Below are positions 52,601 through 64,000 of a DNA stretch of 64,000 nt, one piece after another (position 1 is the stretch's first letter; each line of letters opens with the position of its first letter). A program made the position numbers and the translations under genes. Location of the stretch: the NCBI RefSeq assembly GCF_964340395.1, contig NC_135555.1:9659931-9723930 (forward strand). The letters are read 5' to 3'. Below the pieces are notes generated by a model. The model was given only the letters and a program-made list of their open reading frames with translations, searched no databases and was not told where the DNA came from. Source of the DNA: Glandiceps talaboti. Its lineage: Eukaryota; Hemichordata; Enteropneusta; Spengelidae.

Positions 52601-55600
52601 AGGTTGGGGTTTTCTTCAACTAAGCGATAGCATAAAATTCTAAGGAGCATACGATTTCAATTGAACTTAAGCAAATATTATTATTTCTTCAAGTAAGTTT
52701 TCTCATCTTGACTAATTCAGCTATTGGTTTCGAGGCACAACTAAAAAAAATCAGGCTTCATATTTTCTTTAATATCTTACGCCTGCAGACAAACACAAAG
52801 ATGTGAGCGAATTTCCTTAAATAGCAACTTATAGCTTAATTTCACGGTTGAATATACTCTAGTGTATCCCCAGGAGATTACACCGTTTGCTGGAATTGAA
52901 ATTTGTCAGTGACAGATAAATCTCATGCATTTGATGGATATCCCGTCAGATTGCCGATCTTATGAACTATTGCAGTTTTCACTCTTACCTTTAATTGATA
53001 CTTGTCAATTGTATGTAAAAATATTCCCTAGGCTACTGTTATTGACAAATTCTTGCCATCAATTGTCGAGTACTTAGTGCATTCATACAGACAGAATGAA
53101 CCACACTCTGGCAGGTCAACAAACAACAGATATACAAAATGTACGTTGATGGTACAAAGTATAAAATACTAACTAATGAAATTTCTAGACAAAGAGTCAA
53201 AAAATGTCTTGGAAGCAAATTAATTTTTTTTTACAGACATCTCATCAGCATTGTCTGGTGTGTACTACAATGGGCTATCATCACATTTGGCCCTCTGATG
53301 ATGCAAACGAGATGTAATTTATTAAACAAACGATCTGAATTAATGTCAAAGTGTCGACATCAAAATAGATATGTACTGACCAACTTCCACTCTGGTGCCC
53401 ATATCACGTGAAATGGAATCTTAGAATAATATACCAAACTGTGGTGAACATTCTGTATTTCAGACTTCATGTTATTCTAAGCTACATCATCTCTCAACTT
53501 CATCTGGTTTTACTATGGACTACAACTGTTGCCACACAGGCACTAACAAATTGATACCCCAATTTGATCACGGGTGCTGTACTCTCAATTTCCTGTTTGC
53601 AGTCTGGAATGGCCTATTGGAGTAATAACACTTGGCACGGCATGTTGGAACTACAGAGATGTGTAGTACAAATGATGAATTGTAATACATGTTTCTCTAT
53701 ACTTCCAACATACACTATGCCAAGTGGTATTGATCCAATTCATTTGTTTGCATTCCCCATTGGCACTGAGTTTTGATTGTTACTGCTCGCATGTCAACAG
53801 TTGTATGAACTGAACAGACAACAAAAATCACCATATAACACTGATACATAACTAAAGGGTAAGCCTTTCGGGGCTATACAGCTTTTCTTTTATAGAAAAT
53901 TTGCAGTTGTGTCCATAATAAGCTAACCAGTGACTGTATATCTTCATAATACAAAGAAAATGTCTGTTTTTCTTGCCAAGATGATCTTAGAAGTATTACA
54001 AACTGTATACAGCTAGATGGCTTTTGGTGAATATTGGAAATGATGCTGTCTAATATAGTCAAGCTTCCCTCGTTATAAAACAGGAACAGAGAAAATCAGA
54101 CAGAGAGAGAGAGTTCATGCTAAATGTCAGTACATTTACTTCCATAATGGAAAGGTATAAAATCACTGCTGTTCAGCTTAAATCATGCCTTCAATCATTA
54201 ACTTCATTTACAATGGTGTCAGATAGCAGGAGTTTATTCTTTGGTCACCTGGCATTTCTCATGTTACCAGTACATCTGATATGTCACTATTACAGATTAT
54301 ATTGTAGGAAGAAGCAGAAATGTCCTCCCAATAGTGATAGAATACAAGGATGAAGATCAATTTGCATAATAATTTGCATATGAGTAGAACAATGATATGC
54401 TTAGAATGATCTGCGTGACCAATGCATGTCTTCAATATTTGTAGCACACAATTACACTCAACACATGCACACTGTTGGGATCAGCCATTTCTCTTCACGC
54501 TAAAGTATGATATTTGCATTTAACGGGAAAATTACCAAAACTAAAGCAGAATAAAACCCCTTGGAAGCATGACTGAGTGGGTGGGTGGGTGGCAAGAACA
54601 GTGCTTGCACCAGCTTTCTGATTAGTGGGGTAAACACTGGGCAGATGATGTTTCTTATAAGAAATTTGGTACATTTTTGGTATATGGAATATGTAAGTTA
54701 ACTATCACATGCAATAAATACATACTTAATTAATGCCGCCTGTCAGATACACAGGTAAATAATGGGATTATCTTCATAAATAGATTTACTGCTGGGTATT
54801 TGATTTTAAATCTGTTATGGTTTGTACGGTAAATCTTAGGGTTAAAGATTAAACAGTGGAAATGGAAAGATTTAGCAATAGAAACAGAAAATGTAACGTC
54901 TGCTCTCCAGGATTATATTAACAGACAAAAGTAAATATATTCATTACAGAATGCACACAAAGTCTGATGTAATGAATTTCAAATGACATCATGTACCAAT
55001 GTAGCATGCAATGATGTGTGCCCCTTCTTCTGTTATTAGCACACATACATTATACATGACACCAGTGTCAGTATTGTTAGGACAAATTCTTAATCTACTC
55101 AACCCTAGATAAATAAACATTATGGGAGCAGCGCAATAGTTTGCATGCCCCTTCTCCTGTTTTTAGCATACATGTATATACATATACATTAGTCTAGCTG
55201 CTAGACCTCGGATGTTCTTCCAATACAATATGACACATGACCAAACATCGCTATTGAGGATCACGGTATTGTTAGGAAAAAATCTCAATCTACTCAACCC
55301 TAGATAAATAAACATTATGGGAGCAGTGCAATGGTTTGCATGCCCCTTCTACTGTTTTTAGCATATATACAATATACAAGTACTTCACTTCACTTCAGTC
55401 ACAGTATTGTTAGGAAAAATACTTAACCCTAGATAAGTAAATGTGTTTTAAGATTATGCATGGACAGTGTCCTGAAACAAATGGAGCAAAGATGTTCAAA
55501 TCTCTTTAAGATTTGTTGAATATAAATAAGGACCCTGGACACTTCAGAAGATTTGGAATCAATTTGAGTTTACTCATGAGGGTCTATACATGCTTTCAGT

Positions 55601-57409
55601 TCATTGCAGTGATTTAGCAGCCACAATCATTGAATCAGAGATTACCTTGGAAATACCCATTTTGACTGCACATTCATCTAGATTGAAATATATTATATAA
55701 TAATGAAATCAGCAATTGTTCCACCACTAAATGTATCAATGCAATATATCTGTATCAGTGTTTTAGTTTTAAGTGTGGCAATCAGTAGGCATATTTGATC
55801 TGTCAGTCCCTCTGGTTTGTTACATGATTCCCACTACAATGATAACACAAAGTAAGGAAATCTAGCAAGATTTAACAGAATTTCCTCCCATGTTACCATG
55901 GCTATCAAACCCAAAAACCAATGATGATATAAAACATTTGGAAAATGTGTGAATACATCCAAATGACTACATTCAGTCAATTTTCAATACCTTGAACATA
56001 GTACCTCATTTCAAAGGATCAGAATAGAACAAGGGGATCAATTTATTTTCAAATGTGCCTATAGTAATGCCTGTGAAACAGATGTCTTGAGGGCATTGCT
56101 GACCACAAACTGAGTGATTGTTATTTTTATGATGCACCTACATGTAGGTGGTGGTCAAATTCTATATCACATATTAGCATGGAATTATAAATTTGAAAGC
56201 AATGTTCGTGTCTATCTGAAAATTTTTTGAAAGTTAAAAATACCACCTACTGTACGACGAAAAGAACTTAAAGAACTTATCAAAATAAAAACTTGTGTAC
56301 ATATTCACAAAAAGTGATGGAAATGTAAAGAAACTCAGCCAACCCCTGCTGTATGCATATGGAATGTGAAATGACAAACAGAGTACGTACATATCAAGTT
56401 GGAGCAGTAAAAATGTTATTATCAAATTAAAATTTTGACTTACAGTCAAAAAATGTCTTGGAAGCAAATCCCAACTTTTCGCTCATGTCTCGTCAGCATT
56501 GTCAGGGGTGTACTACAATGAGCTGCTTGGGATTTGCTTCCACAAAATGTTTTGACTCATTTGATACTATGCACCCAGAGTCCATGAACATTCATTCTCG
56601 TAGAAGTATTGTGTTAATCAAAACAAAAATAATCAAAAATTGGAACCTACAAATATCATAATTATACAAAAATTAAATTATCTCAGTTCTAACCTAAATA
56701 CACACACGCAGCGTATCAAAATCCATAGTTGTCAGCTTTGGGAACCCAAAGTAACAGTGAAAAATCTAGTAGTAGTAAAATTTGTATAGCTTTCCGCATC
56801 TTATAGCACTCTTCAACTTCCACAGGTCAATGAGACCCATTGCGTCAACAGTACATTTATTCTCAAAAACCACTTTTCACCTACATGTACTTTAGCACAC
56901 CTTCTAGTTAATGATACATGTACTACAAAATTAGTCTGTAAGGTGTAAACGCCATGATGGGTTGCCGTCAAGAGGCAGAGCGACACCTAACAGTCTACTA
57001 CAAAATCAACTTTGTGAATACATGTAGGCCACAGTACTTCACTACAATCAAAGTATGTATGATGAACATTCTAAATCCATAATATAATCAAAGTGTGTAC
57101 ATGTACATTCTTGTATTAATTCACTACAACAAAAGATGTGTTCTGATATGCTATTAATGCTACTATGCCAATGACTTTAACATTTGTAACCTTTCTGCCT
57201 GTTTTTGGGGTGAACAACATCATCGATTCGATTAAAAATTTCCAGGATTTGCGAAACACATACCTTATACATCTTCTACAGACACTGCAGTGATGTGCTC
57301 TTACTGGTTTTATACTTATACACTTGGGACACTTGTAGACCACTTGTCCAACCTTCAAACCAAGACTAGCTATATTATCATTTGTAGCATTCCCTAAAGG
57401 CACTGCTCC
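45528..57409 (-). CDS. ZDHHC3/7: ZDHHC3/7-like palmitoyltransferase, last five coding exons
   Basis: A DHHC S-acyltransferase transfers palmitate from its own cysteine to substrate cysteines at Golgi membranes. Coding exons on the minus strand are 57,264-57,409, 50,934-51,009, 47,494-47,575, 46,707-46,837 and 45,528-45,692. All junctions are AG/GT and phase-consistent, giving 199 residues. In order they encode GAVPLGNAT and the Cys-rich zinc-binding region; the catalytic [13 protein letters not shown]; a membrane helix; a second helix ending in GTQ(L)HAICTDET (the TTxE-like position); and a cytosolic tail GIEQLK...TPYQYIV ending at TAG. Layout and words match vertebrate ZDHHC3 (tail PYQYVV) closely. 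The first roughly 100 residues, including the first two helices and the LTDP before GAVP, were not securely found and probably lie mostly beyond 64,000. The 6.3-kb intron holds several mobile repeats. Confidence 0.93.
46563..46622. repeat. AATC microsatellite
   Basis: About 15 units of AATC in an intron of the ZDHHC gene. Confidence 0.97.
46707..46837 (-). CDS. ZDHHC3/7: ZDHHC3/7-like, exon with last membrane helix
   Basis: Flanked by TTTGATTTCAG and GTAAGTTG. It encodes [20 protein letters not shown] and on through [18 protein letters not shown]; the [18 protein letters not shown] stretch is the fourth membrane helix. Confidence 0.95.
47494..47575 (-). CDS. ZDHHC3/7: ZDHHC3/7-like, exon with third membrane helix
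   Basis: Flanked by TTTTTCCAG and GTAAGTTG. It encodes [20 protein letters not shown] and a short lumenal loop ending SQWS, joined in phase 1 to the next exon (giving Asn). Confidence 0.93.
47778..48131. repeat. Foldback (palindromic) element
   Basis: Arms of about 130 bp (47,778-47,909 and 47,999-48,131) are near-perfect reverse complements, ending TTAAAGTGGCCATATGGATG. The centre contains a smaller palindrome GTTTGTTATTGTA/TACAATAACAAAC (about 47,941-47,968). It lies in the intron after the DHHC exon. Probably a foldback or MITE-type element. Confidence 0.9.
49880..50236 (-). other. Unrecognised hydrophobic open frame in ZDHHC intron
   Basis: An uninterrupted frame of 118 codons from a TTG, with several hydrophobic segments (for example [18 protein letters not shown] and [13 protein letters not shown]). 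An adjacent frame just downstream reads [20 protein letters not shown]. It could be the relic of a membrane-protein gene or mobile element. I recognise no family, and it may be chance. Confidence 0.25.
50934..51009 (-). CDS. ZDHHC3/7: ZDHHC3/7-like, catalytic DHHC exon
   Basis: Flanked by TTCTTAACAG and GTAAGTG. It encodes (R)[18 protein letters not shown] and KYFVLFT; the DHHC cysteine is the acyl-carrying catalytic residue. Confidence 0.97.
52430..52625. repeat. Dispersed repeat family R2, copy 1
   Basis: GGTGGCCATATTGAATTTTA followed by ...ATCATTTTGACCTCT...GGTGAC...TTGATTTTAACT aligns with 63,700-63,895 with moderate divergence. It lies in a ZDHHC intron. Confidence 0.65.
53194..53300. 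repeat. TIR element family M1, copy 1 (diverged)
   Basis: AGTCAAAAAATGTCTTGGAAGC starts as in the copy at 56,444, and the internal CTCATCAGCATTGTCTGG is shared. The right terminal repeat is eroded. Confidence 0.7.
55005..55445. repeat. Tandem repeat, about 193-bp unit, about 2.5 copies
   Basis: The block TCAACCCTAGATAAATAAAC...ATTATGGGAGCAG...TTTGCATGCCCCTTCT starts near 55,093 and 55,286, and a shortened form lies near 55,425. GTATTGTTAGGA precedes each. Confidence 0.88.
56444..56557. mobile_element. MITE-like element with about 30-bp terminal inverted repeats (M1, copy 2)
   Basis: The left end AGTCAAAAAATGTCTTGGAAGC... and the right end ...GCTTCCACAAAATGTTTTGACT are inverted repeats with few mismatches. 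The 114-bp element has no coding capacity. The host target duplication is unclear. Confidence 0.85.
57264..57409 (-). CDS. ZDHHC3/7: ZDHHC3/7-like, zinc-binding exon
   Basis: Flanked by TTTGCATTACAG and GTATGTG. It encodes [20 protein letters not shown] then [10 protein letters not shown]...[12 protein letters not shown], the first part of the Cys-rich domain, ending in phase 2. The family's usual acidic residue after IKP is Val here. Confidence 0.95.
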
Positions 57410-57473
57410 CTGTAATGCAAAGAATACAAATTTACTTAGTAACGGCTACCAATTTGTAGTCTTGATAAATGTT

Positions 57474-57501
57474 TGTGTGTGTGTGTGTGTGTGTATCTGT
57501 A

Positions 57502-57552
<51 letters not shown>

Positions 57553-57677
57553 ATGTATGTATGTATGTATGTATGTATGTATGTATGTATGTATGTATGT
57601 ACATGTATGGATGTCCGTATGTATGTATGTATGTATGTATGTATGTATGTATGTATGTATGTATGTATGTATGTATG
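57474..57677. repeat. Compound TG/TCTG/TATG microsatellite
   Basis: A TG run, about 15 TCTG units, then TATG units. All six-frame ORFs here are artefacts. Confidence 0.97.
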
Positions 57678-58295
57678 CAAAATTTGAAAAGTTCACTGAC
57701 TGAATTCTGTAAAATTAATATATCACTGTGCACTATTACATGAATGATTGCATAGAAGCATTGCAGCTTACAATGTAGGTCTGAGCTTTGGTGAAAGAAA
57801 TTTCTCCATTCTTAACTATGTATAATCTATCACATATAATTTCAGTCAAGCGTTTTCTAGAAATAATCTGTAAATGGCTAAGAAAGATCAATGGGTGTAA
57901 TTTGAAATTGCAATGATCCAATACCTGACCCTGCAAAGTAACAAATCTTAGATAAAGATCAATTCATTCCTCTACCATTTAATGGTTCTGGCTCTTTTAG
58001 GAGACAACTGATTTCCCACAGGACAATTTTTGCACACAAACATGAAACTGATCAATATCAATATAATAGAATGACCGATATCTTTCTGTATACCTATTAC
58101 ATAGTCTGAAAGTTTAAAAGGGTACTCTGTAAGAGTACATATAGACTGATCAATGCAGCATAAACAACTCTCCATCAAAGCCATAGTTCCCAACATTTCA
58201 ACTTACCGTAAAGTAGACTGACATAACATAAATTACATATGCACACATCTTCCCATCCATCCACCAAATCCTATATAATCACCACACACGCACAC

Positions 58296-58296
58296 A

Positions 58297-58359
<63 letters not shown>

Positions 58360-58373
58360 ACTCTCTCTCCCAC

Positions 58374-58415
<42 letters not shown>

Positions 58416-58417
58416 AC

Positions 58418-58490
<73 letters not shown>
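58296..58490. repeat. CT microsatellite with CCCACT interruptions
   Basis: About 195 bp of CT. A TACA tract follows at 58,501-58,626. Confidence 0.97.
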
Positions 58491-58491
<1 letters not shown>

Positions 58492-58500
58492 ACAAAATGT

Positions 58501-58626
58501 TCATACATACATACATACATACATACATACGGTACATGCATACATACATACATACATACCTCCATACATGCATGCATGCATGCATACATACATACATACA
58601 TACATACATACATACATACATACATA
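58501..58626. repeat. TACA/TGCA microsatellite
   Basis: TACA units with a TGCATGCA patch in the middle. Confidence 0.97.
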
Positions 58627-58924
58627 CACCAACATGTCCACATTTGATGTAAGTTTTTCACTGACAGTAATGCAGGTTTTAAGATTACTGGAGTGTCTCG
58701 ACCTCAATATACAGCAGTCAGTGTAGTTCATCTAAGCCATCAGAAATATAAAGGTTTAAACTATGTACTCCAATTTCATGTCGATTAAGAAGAAGGCTAA
58801 CACATAAAACCCCATCAATTTAAAGTGTCAGTCACAATGAATCAATGATCCAAATACAACATTAATGAATTTGCCTCATTCCAATAAAGTAATGGAGAGA
58901 GTAAAACCAACATCTGGCAAACAC

Positions 58925-59075
58925 TGTCATTTTCTTTGAAATTTGTGTTTATTTTGGATTTTCAATTACTTAAAAACAACTTTACTGTGATGTTTGAAAA
59001 CTTGGAAAAAATTATGTGTAACAACAAAATCAATAGTATGTACAAAGGTTTCTATTGTACATACAAGAAGTGATT
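58925..59075. repeat. Diverged relative of the foldback element at 47,778
   Basis: GTGTTTATTTTGGATTTT, ...AACAACTTTACT..., ...ACTTGGAAAAAATTATGTG... line up with one arm of the 47,778 element. Only one arm is evident. Confidence 0.6.
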
Positions 59076-59318
59076 TATAAAACAAACTGGGTACTATATA
59101 CACATGACATCATGACATTGATCACTTTTAATTACATGTTAACACAAGAAATCAAATTATTTACACATCGTGACTTTCAATATACGGGGAAGCAACAGAT
59201 GTGATGGAGTGAACATGAACATATTACATCATGAATTACCAATAATGGATTTCAATTTGGGCTACTTTTGAATAAAAACAACACATTTTGCATATATTTC
59301 TATGATAACAACAATTTT

Positions 59319-59569
59319 GAATAGGGAACTTGCAATCCTGACTGAGCATGCTCAGACGCAAAGGACTACGGGATTACCTGTGGTTATCGTAATACCTAAT
59401 CTGGAGCTACCGATAAAATAAACTCCCACAATGATCAGGGTGACTATGAATTGATTATTTGTGGTTGAAAACAATGTAACATTATTGTTTACAATACCAT
59501 TTGATTAGTACTTATTAACACTTCCCATGATGCAACATTCAATATGGCGGGTTTGCAAGTTCCCTATTC
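59319..59569. mobile_element. MITE-like element with 17-bp perfect TIRs
   Basis: GAATAGGGAACTTGCAA (59,319-59,335) is the exact reverse complement of TTGCAAGTTCCCTATTC (59,553-59,569). The 251-bp interval is non-coding. No clear target duplication beyond a few bases. Confidence 0.8.
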
Positions 59570-62500
59570 CACTCACTTTGGTACATCAAGGAATATAAGA
59601 ATGACAGAAACATAATTTCACATATCAGATATTGGGAAATCATGTAAAGTAATCCAGTTTATTGTGTTCAATAGGAGTTCTGTAGCTACAGTATGAATTA
59701 AATTGGCTGTGTATAACTCTGTAATCTCAATGAGTATCTCACACTTTCCTAATTCTAATTTGAATTTGTTGAGCTTTACAATACTGAATTCAACTGTACA
59801 TGATGATGTCTGAGAGAGCTTACAGATTCATCAGCAGTGTTTCAGATTTCTAAATCAACTGAAAACACTTCAATTGTTGCCCTTGGAGTCTCATACTCAG
59901 TCATGACCATAAAAATCCAAGCTTTAAGATTTCCACATTGTAATTGAGATGGCTTCTTAGAGAGAACATTGAGGATTCAACTCCCTAGTGTTGAACCTAA
60001 GGTGCGTATGTCATTAAAAATTTAACATGTTGATTTTACAAAGCAATAGATTCAATTTTCTGGGACAGGATAACAGATTACATGTCCATGTAATCCCAGA
60101 TGTGTATATCCAAGTGCGTGTACTCTTGAGGGTATACCATATACCCTGGAATAAACATAAATCTATGGACACCATATATTGTAGGCTGCACAAACTATAT
60201 AAATTTTAATCAGACAGATTAAGATAAATGTTTTTAAACAATCGATAATTATATATTATTTGTGACACAATTTGAGTTTGTTCACTTGTAATTGCCATCA
60301 TCATGCCTGGGAGACTAATTTCTAGTCTTGGAAATAAAGGGAAAACACATTTCGATACGTCATACCTCTTTTGATGGCACAATTGAGACACCTATTGAGT
60401 GTGAACACTAAGAATTCTAATCCCGAAGTGTTTAACAGCTAATGTACACACATCATTAAATCTTCAACACATTCATTCCACAAAGTGGACAATTCAATTT
60501 TTCTTGAGAGGATAGGATAACAGATTATCGGTACTATGTCTAAACAATCCCTGATGTGTACATAACAGTATACAGTTTGTGGACTTTCCTATGAGATAAC
60601 TGAGATTATCAGGTCACAACCTTTTTATCTTTACCACATAGAACATAATCCAGAGTTATTAGTCGACAACACCAAACATTATTCACTGATGCAGTGACTG
60701 TTATATCACTCCGTTGACAATGTCATGGACTCTAGACCAAATCTTCAGACTATCAAATTATTGTTGATTTGATTTCTGCTGACTATTTCACCTCAAACAG
60801 TTACACTAACCAAAAATTTATGTGATCATTCACCATTGTATGTTGTTCTGAAAATAGCTCTGATCAACTTTGATTATGAATTCGGCAGGGTACATCTTAT
60901 AAGATCGAACTCCTATCAGCATGGTGGCATGTATTTGAATATGAATACAAAGCATATGAATATAAAACAGTGCACAACCACAAGTTTGACAGTTTGCAGA
61001 TGTCTAAGAAACGTGACAGGTTGTGCATGCAAATGTTATGAAACTATAAACAACTAATTTTAATACATCACAAGACCACTGTTTTCACTATTTTAAGCCA
61101 TAAGTACAAATGTATTGGCTAATGTTCAGTGGAAGCGTTTTGCCAAAACCTTTTGAAATTGGCTAAGTCAGTTGCTAAATGTTTTAACTTGCTAACAAGA
61201 GTCCTGTTTTGTATGAATTCAGTCTGAGCTTATTTCAGTGCATTACCTCTCTGACAGTCTGTAGACATTAGAGTTTGCCTACCAAAACAGAGACATTCTC
61301 CGTAATTCTGAGAGATATATTGAGATTCAAAATGTCAAATTTTTATCCATAGAAAATCATTTTTTTAGTTCTAGATTGTCTGTCACCTATGCTGTAATAC
61401 TTCAGTTTAAAACAATGGTGTGAAAATCAAGTTATCTTCAATGTATGGTGTCGTGAAATGTCAGAATTATTTTACATCTTCTTCAAGTCTTACATACTTG
61501 ACTTCAGGACATGTATTATTCTCCATATTCTTATTTCATTCCGAAAAACTTGTGATGGCCCACAGCTCCTTACTAATCACGACACTGATTTATATTGACA
61601 TAGCATCATATGTTACTAATATTTCCCCTGTTCTTCACATTATTATTATTCTTTGTGTTAAAAAAATGCGCTACACGTGCATCTCAGCATATTGTACAAA
61701 ATCGATAAATTCAAAAGAAATTATGAAAAAAGTTGTGGTTTTCACATACGCATGTGCAGGCAGCATTTTACTACAACTGTTGATATTTGTTTGACACTTG
61801 TGCTTGAATATCTCTTGGACATTTTAGGATCATCAAAAAATATTAGCCTGAAACCTTCCACTATCACAATTTCACAAACAAAAGAACAGCTAAGAGCAAA
61901 ATATTAGGAAGTCTCTAATTTCAGGGATCACTTTCTCTCTCTTTTCGCAAATGTGCAAGTGAACTTGTGTGAACTAACAAAATGGCTGTGAACCAGCATC
62001 ATAATCAACGGCAGATGGAGTATGTATATGAAAATATGCCATCATTACCATTTGAACTATCCACATTATTACATGTGATTATATTATGCCAAAATGAATG
62101 ACTTGCCTGTACAAATAGAACGGCATTTTTGAAACAAAACTCAAATCTACTTTCAAAATTACAAAATACATTTATATCAGAGATACATTTGCAGACACAT
62201 CTCCTGCAATAATGACAATACATTCCAAAAAAGAAAGAAAAAACAAACAAAAAAAACCGCCTTTTTTTCCTCTTCATTTCTGATAAGGCAGACTGACAGC
62301 AGAACACAATTTTGTCTGGGGAAACACCACCTCAATAAAAGTCTACTAAGCAGATATACATTACCATGGCAACCGATATAGCAAAATGATTGATCTAAGT
62401 TCATGCTCTAATATATAAATTGTAAATCAATAATATGAGAATCATTTTCTACTGCGCTAGTTCTTCAATATCTCAGACTGTCCTTTAATTCAACTTGAAA

Positions 62501-62689
62501 TTTCTGAAATACGAACATAGATATTATAAATTACAATGAAAATCATAAAATCTGAATACAATTTATTGAGCAAGATAATAAAATATCGCACTGTTGGATT
62601 TTTTGTTTATGTTTTGTTTCAGGTTTCGTGATTTTGATTGCATTAATTTTGTATATTTGTAGTACATGAACATTTCTCTACTCACAAAA

Positions 62690-62804
62690 ATCAAAAAATG
62701 TTTGGAAGCGAATTCAAAATTTTTTATTGATATCTCATCAGCATTGCCAGGAGTATACTAAAATGGGCTGGACAAATTTGGGATTTGCTTTCAAAACATT
62801 GTTT
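62690..62804. repeat. TIR element family M1, copy 3
   Basis: ATCAAAAAATGTTTGGAAGC at the left and GGGATTTGCTTTCAAAACAT at the right are inverted ends matching the 56,444 copy. The flank CCATGAACATTCATTCTAG is also shared with 56,581. Confidence 0.8.
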
Positions 62805-63699
62805 GCGAGCAGAAATTTTCTTTTGATGCTATGAATCCAAATCCATGAACATTCATTCTAGCATATATTTGTATATGTACAATTTCTAAACATCTACACA
62901 GTAGCATACCACAATATAATGATCCTGACCATTCCGTTTTGAAGTTTTGACGATGCTTAGACTATATTTACATCAAAACAGGTAACAATTACACAGTTTC
63001 ATCTACATTGAAATACTTTTCTGTGACAGAAAATTTCAACAGGAGTTTTGTTCAATCTTTCTATATTACTTGTTTCATCCTTACAATTCAGCTAATGAAT
63101 GGCAACATACAAATGTAGGTGACCATGAACAATTTCATGAATTTTGCAATGAAATTTATATTTTGTCATTCATGACTTATTCCATACATTGGGATATGGC
63201 TGAGTATGGATTCTCTTCCTTTCCAAATGTGAGAATTTATTACTTAGTTGAGTTATCATTTTCACATCAGTTTTATGATTTCGAGTAAATTCTGCTGCCA
63301 CCACCATTTTGTTACAAATTAAGGATACGAAACATGCATATTCTTTTCTTGGCCTTTATTTGCGTTTTTCAAAAGTATTGATTAATTCTGACAGAAAAAA
63401 AGCAGAAAACTGTCTCCAAATTTATGACATCAAACTAGGAAGACTTGAGGCAGGCCAGTATGACAAATACGAATTTGATATCTGATTCTACAAGAAGCAA
63501 TCAATCAAATAAATTAACTGATGATTTGATTGATGGATAACCGAACACCCAACCTAAGGCAGCCATACAACAGCATGCACTTTAATGTAGAGTGTGCCTC
63601 GTGGACAATTTCCCTCAATATCAAATTTCTAAAAAAAATCTCTCCAAAACTTTGCAAAATGAAAGCTTGCTCTTTTGAAATACTGTAATATAAGAAATT

Positions 63700-63895
63700 T
63701 GAGGGTTAACAGTCTTGTTTTCCTGGTAATCAATGAACAATTGTTTATTTTCCCCTCACATAAGCACAGTATTCGGTGGCCATATTGGATTCTAAAATGA
63801 ATTGATTATAATCATTTTGAACTCTCTTTCCCAAATTTGTATGGTGACACATGATTTTTTTTCTTGATTTCAACTAAAATTTGGCAGTTTAAAAA
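63700..63895. repeat. Dispersed repeat family R2, copy 2
   Basis: GGTGGCCATATTGGATTCTAAAATG and the following blocks align with 52,480-52,620. Confidence 0.65.
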
Positions 63896-64000
63896 AAAAA
63901 TAACACCAAAAAATTATTTCAGAACACATATTGTTAAATTCTAATCCACTCACTAAAGATGCCAAAATAATTCAATGTGTACAATGATCCTTCAAACTGT

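Larger units (their letters stand above)
59570..64000. other. AT-rich region, no gene recognised
   Basis: Presumed 5' intron or upstream region of the ZDHHC gene. ORFs up to 124 codons (61,420-61,794) show no domain I can name. It contains repeats at 62,690 and 63,700. Confidence 0.45.

Noticed and set aside
57432-57743. Repetitive ORFs (YIHTYIHT, CMYVCMYV, LSLSLS, RERERE) across microsatellites
   Set aside because: Any frame through a 2- or 4-bp repeat is open; no real protein is implied.
57774-57931. Possible 53-codon exon between TTTGCAG and GTAAGC upstream of the ZDHHC zinc exon
   Set aside because: Length and phase would fit the missing exon, but the translation is not hydrophobic, lacks the TDP expected before GAVP and does not resemble the family.
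61420-61794. 124-codon hydrophobic ORF with a faint resemblance to the last helix of a GPCR (SPVLHIIIILCVKKMR)
   Set aside because: It starts only at a GTG right after an in-frame stop, shows no other receptor motifs and lies in AT-rich sequence where such ORFs arise by chance.

Overview
This is nuclear DNA from an invertebrate animal. The evidence is metazoan core histone genes with stem-loop 3' ends, U4 snRNA genes, a DHHC palmitoyltransferase split by GT-AG introns, non-LTR retrotransposon fragments and abundant microsatellites in AT-rich sequence. The H2A and H2B proteins look broadly like those of a deuterostome such as a hemichordate or echinoderm, but I cannot name the species.

Positions 1 to about 40,580 are a scrambled histone array. 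It holds eight intact H4 genes, four intact H2A/H2B pairs (each pair divergent from a shared promoter of about 350 bp) and one truncated H4. I see no H3 and no H1. Embedded in the same array are four 144-bp genes that I recognise as U4 spliceosomal snRNA, with a Sm site, a 5' stem-loop and a GC-rich 3' stem-loop. The left part (to about 11.3 kb) runs mostly in one orientation (H4 +, U4 +, H2B-/H2A+). From about 12.1 kb rightward the same modules run in the other orientation (H4 -, U4 -, H2A-/H2B+). From 17.7 to 40.6 kb there are three recognisable tandem units: A with H4, H2A/H2B, H4 and U4; B lacking H2A/H2B through a clean deletion; C with a truncated first H4 and no U4. Relics at 11.4-11.9 kb (an orphan promoter and an orphan 3' end) and hybrid flanks show repeated recombination.

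All H4 proteins are identical and all H2B proteins are identical. The H2A proteins differ only at residues 41 (N/K/K/S) and 76 (T/S). Every full histone gene has a histone stem-loop and a purine-rich downstream element. H2A and H2B, but not H4, also share a second small hairpin between the stop codon and the stem-loop.

From 40.6 kb on the sequence is single-copy. The main gene is a minus-strand ZDHHC3/7-like palmitoyltransferase whose last five coding exons lie between 45,528 and 57,409. Its N-terminal exons are not securely found here. Its introns and flanks carry foldback and TIR elements, a roughly 193-bp tandem repeat, a minisatellite and long microsatellites.
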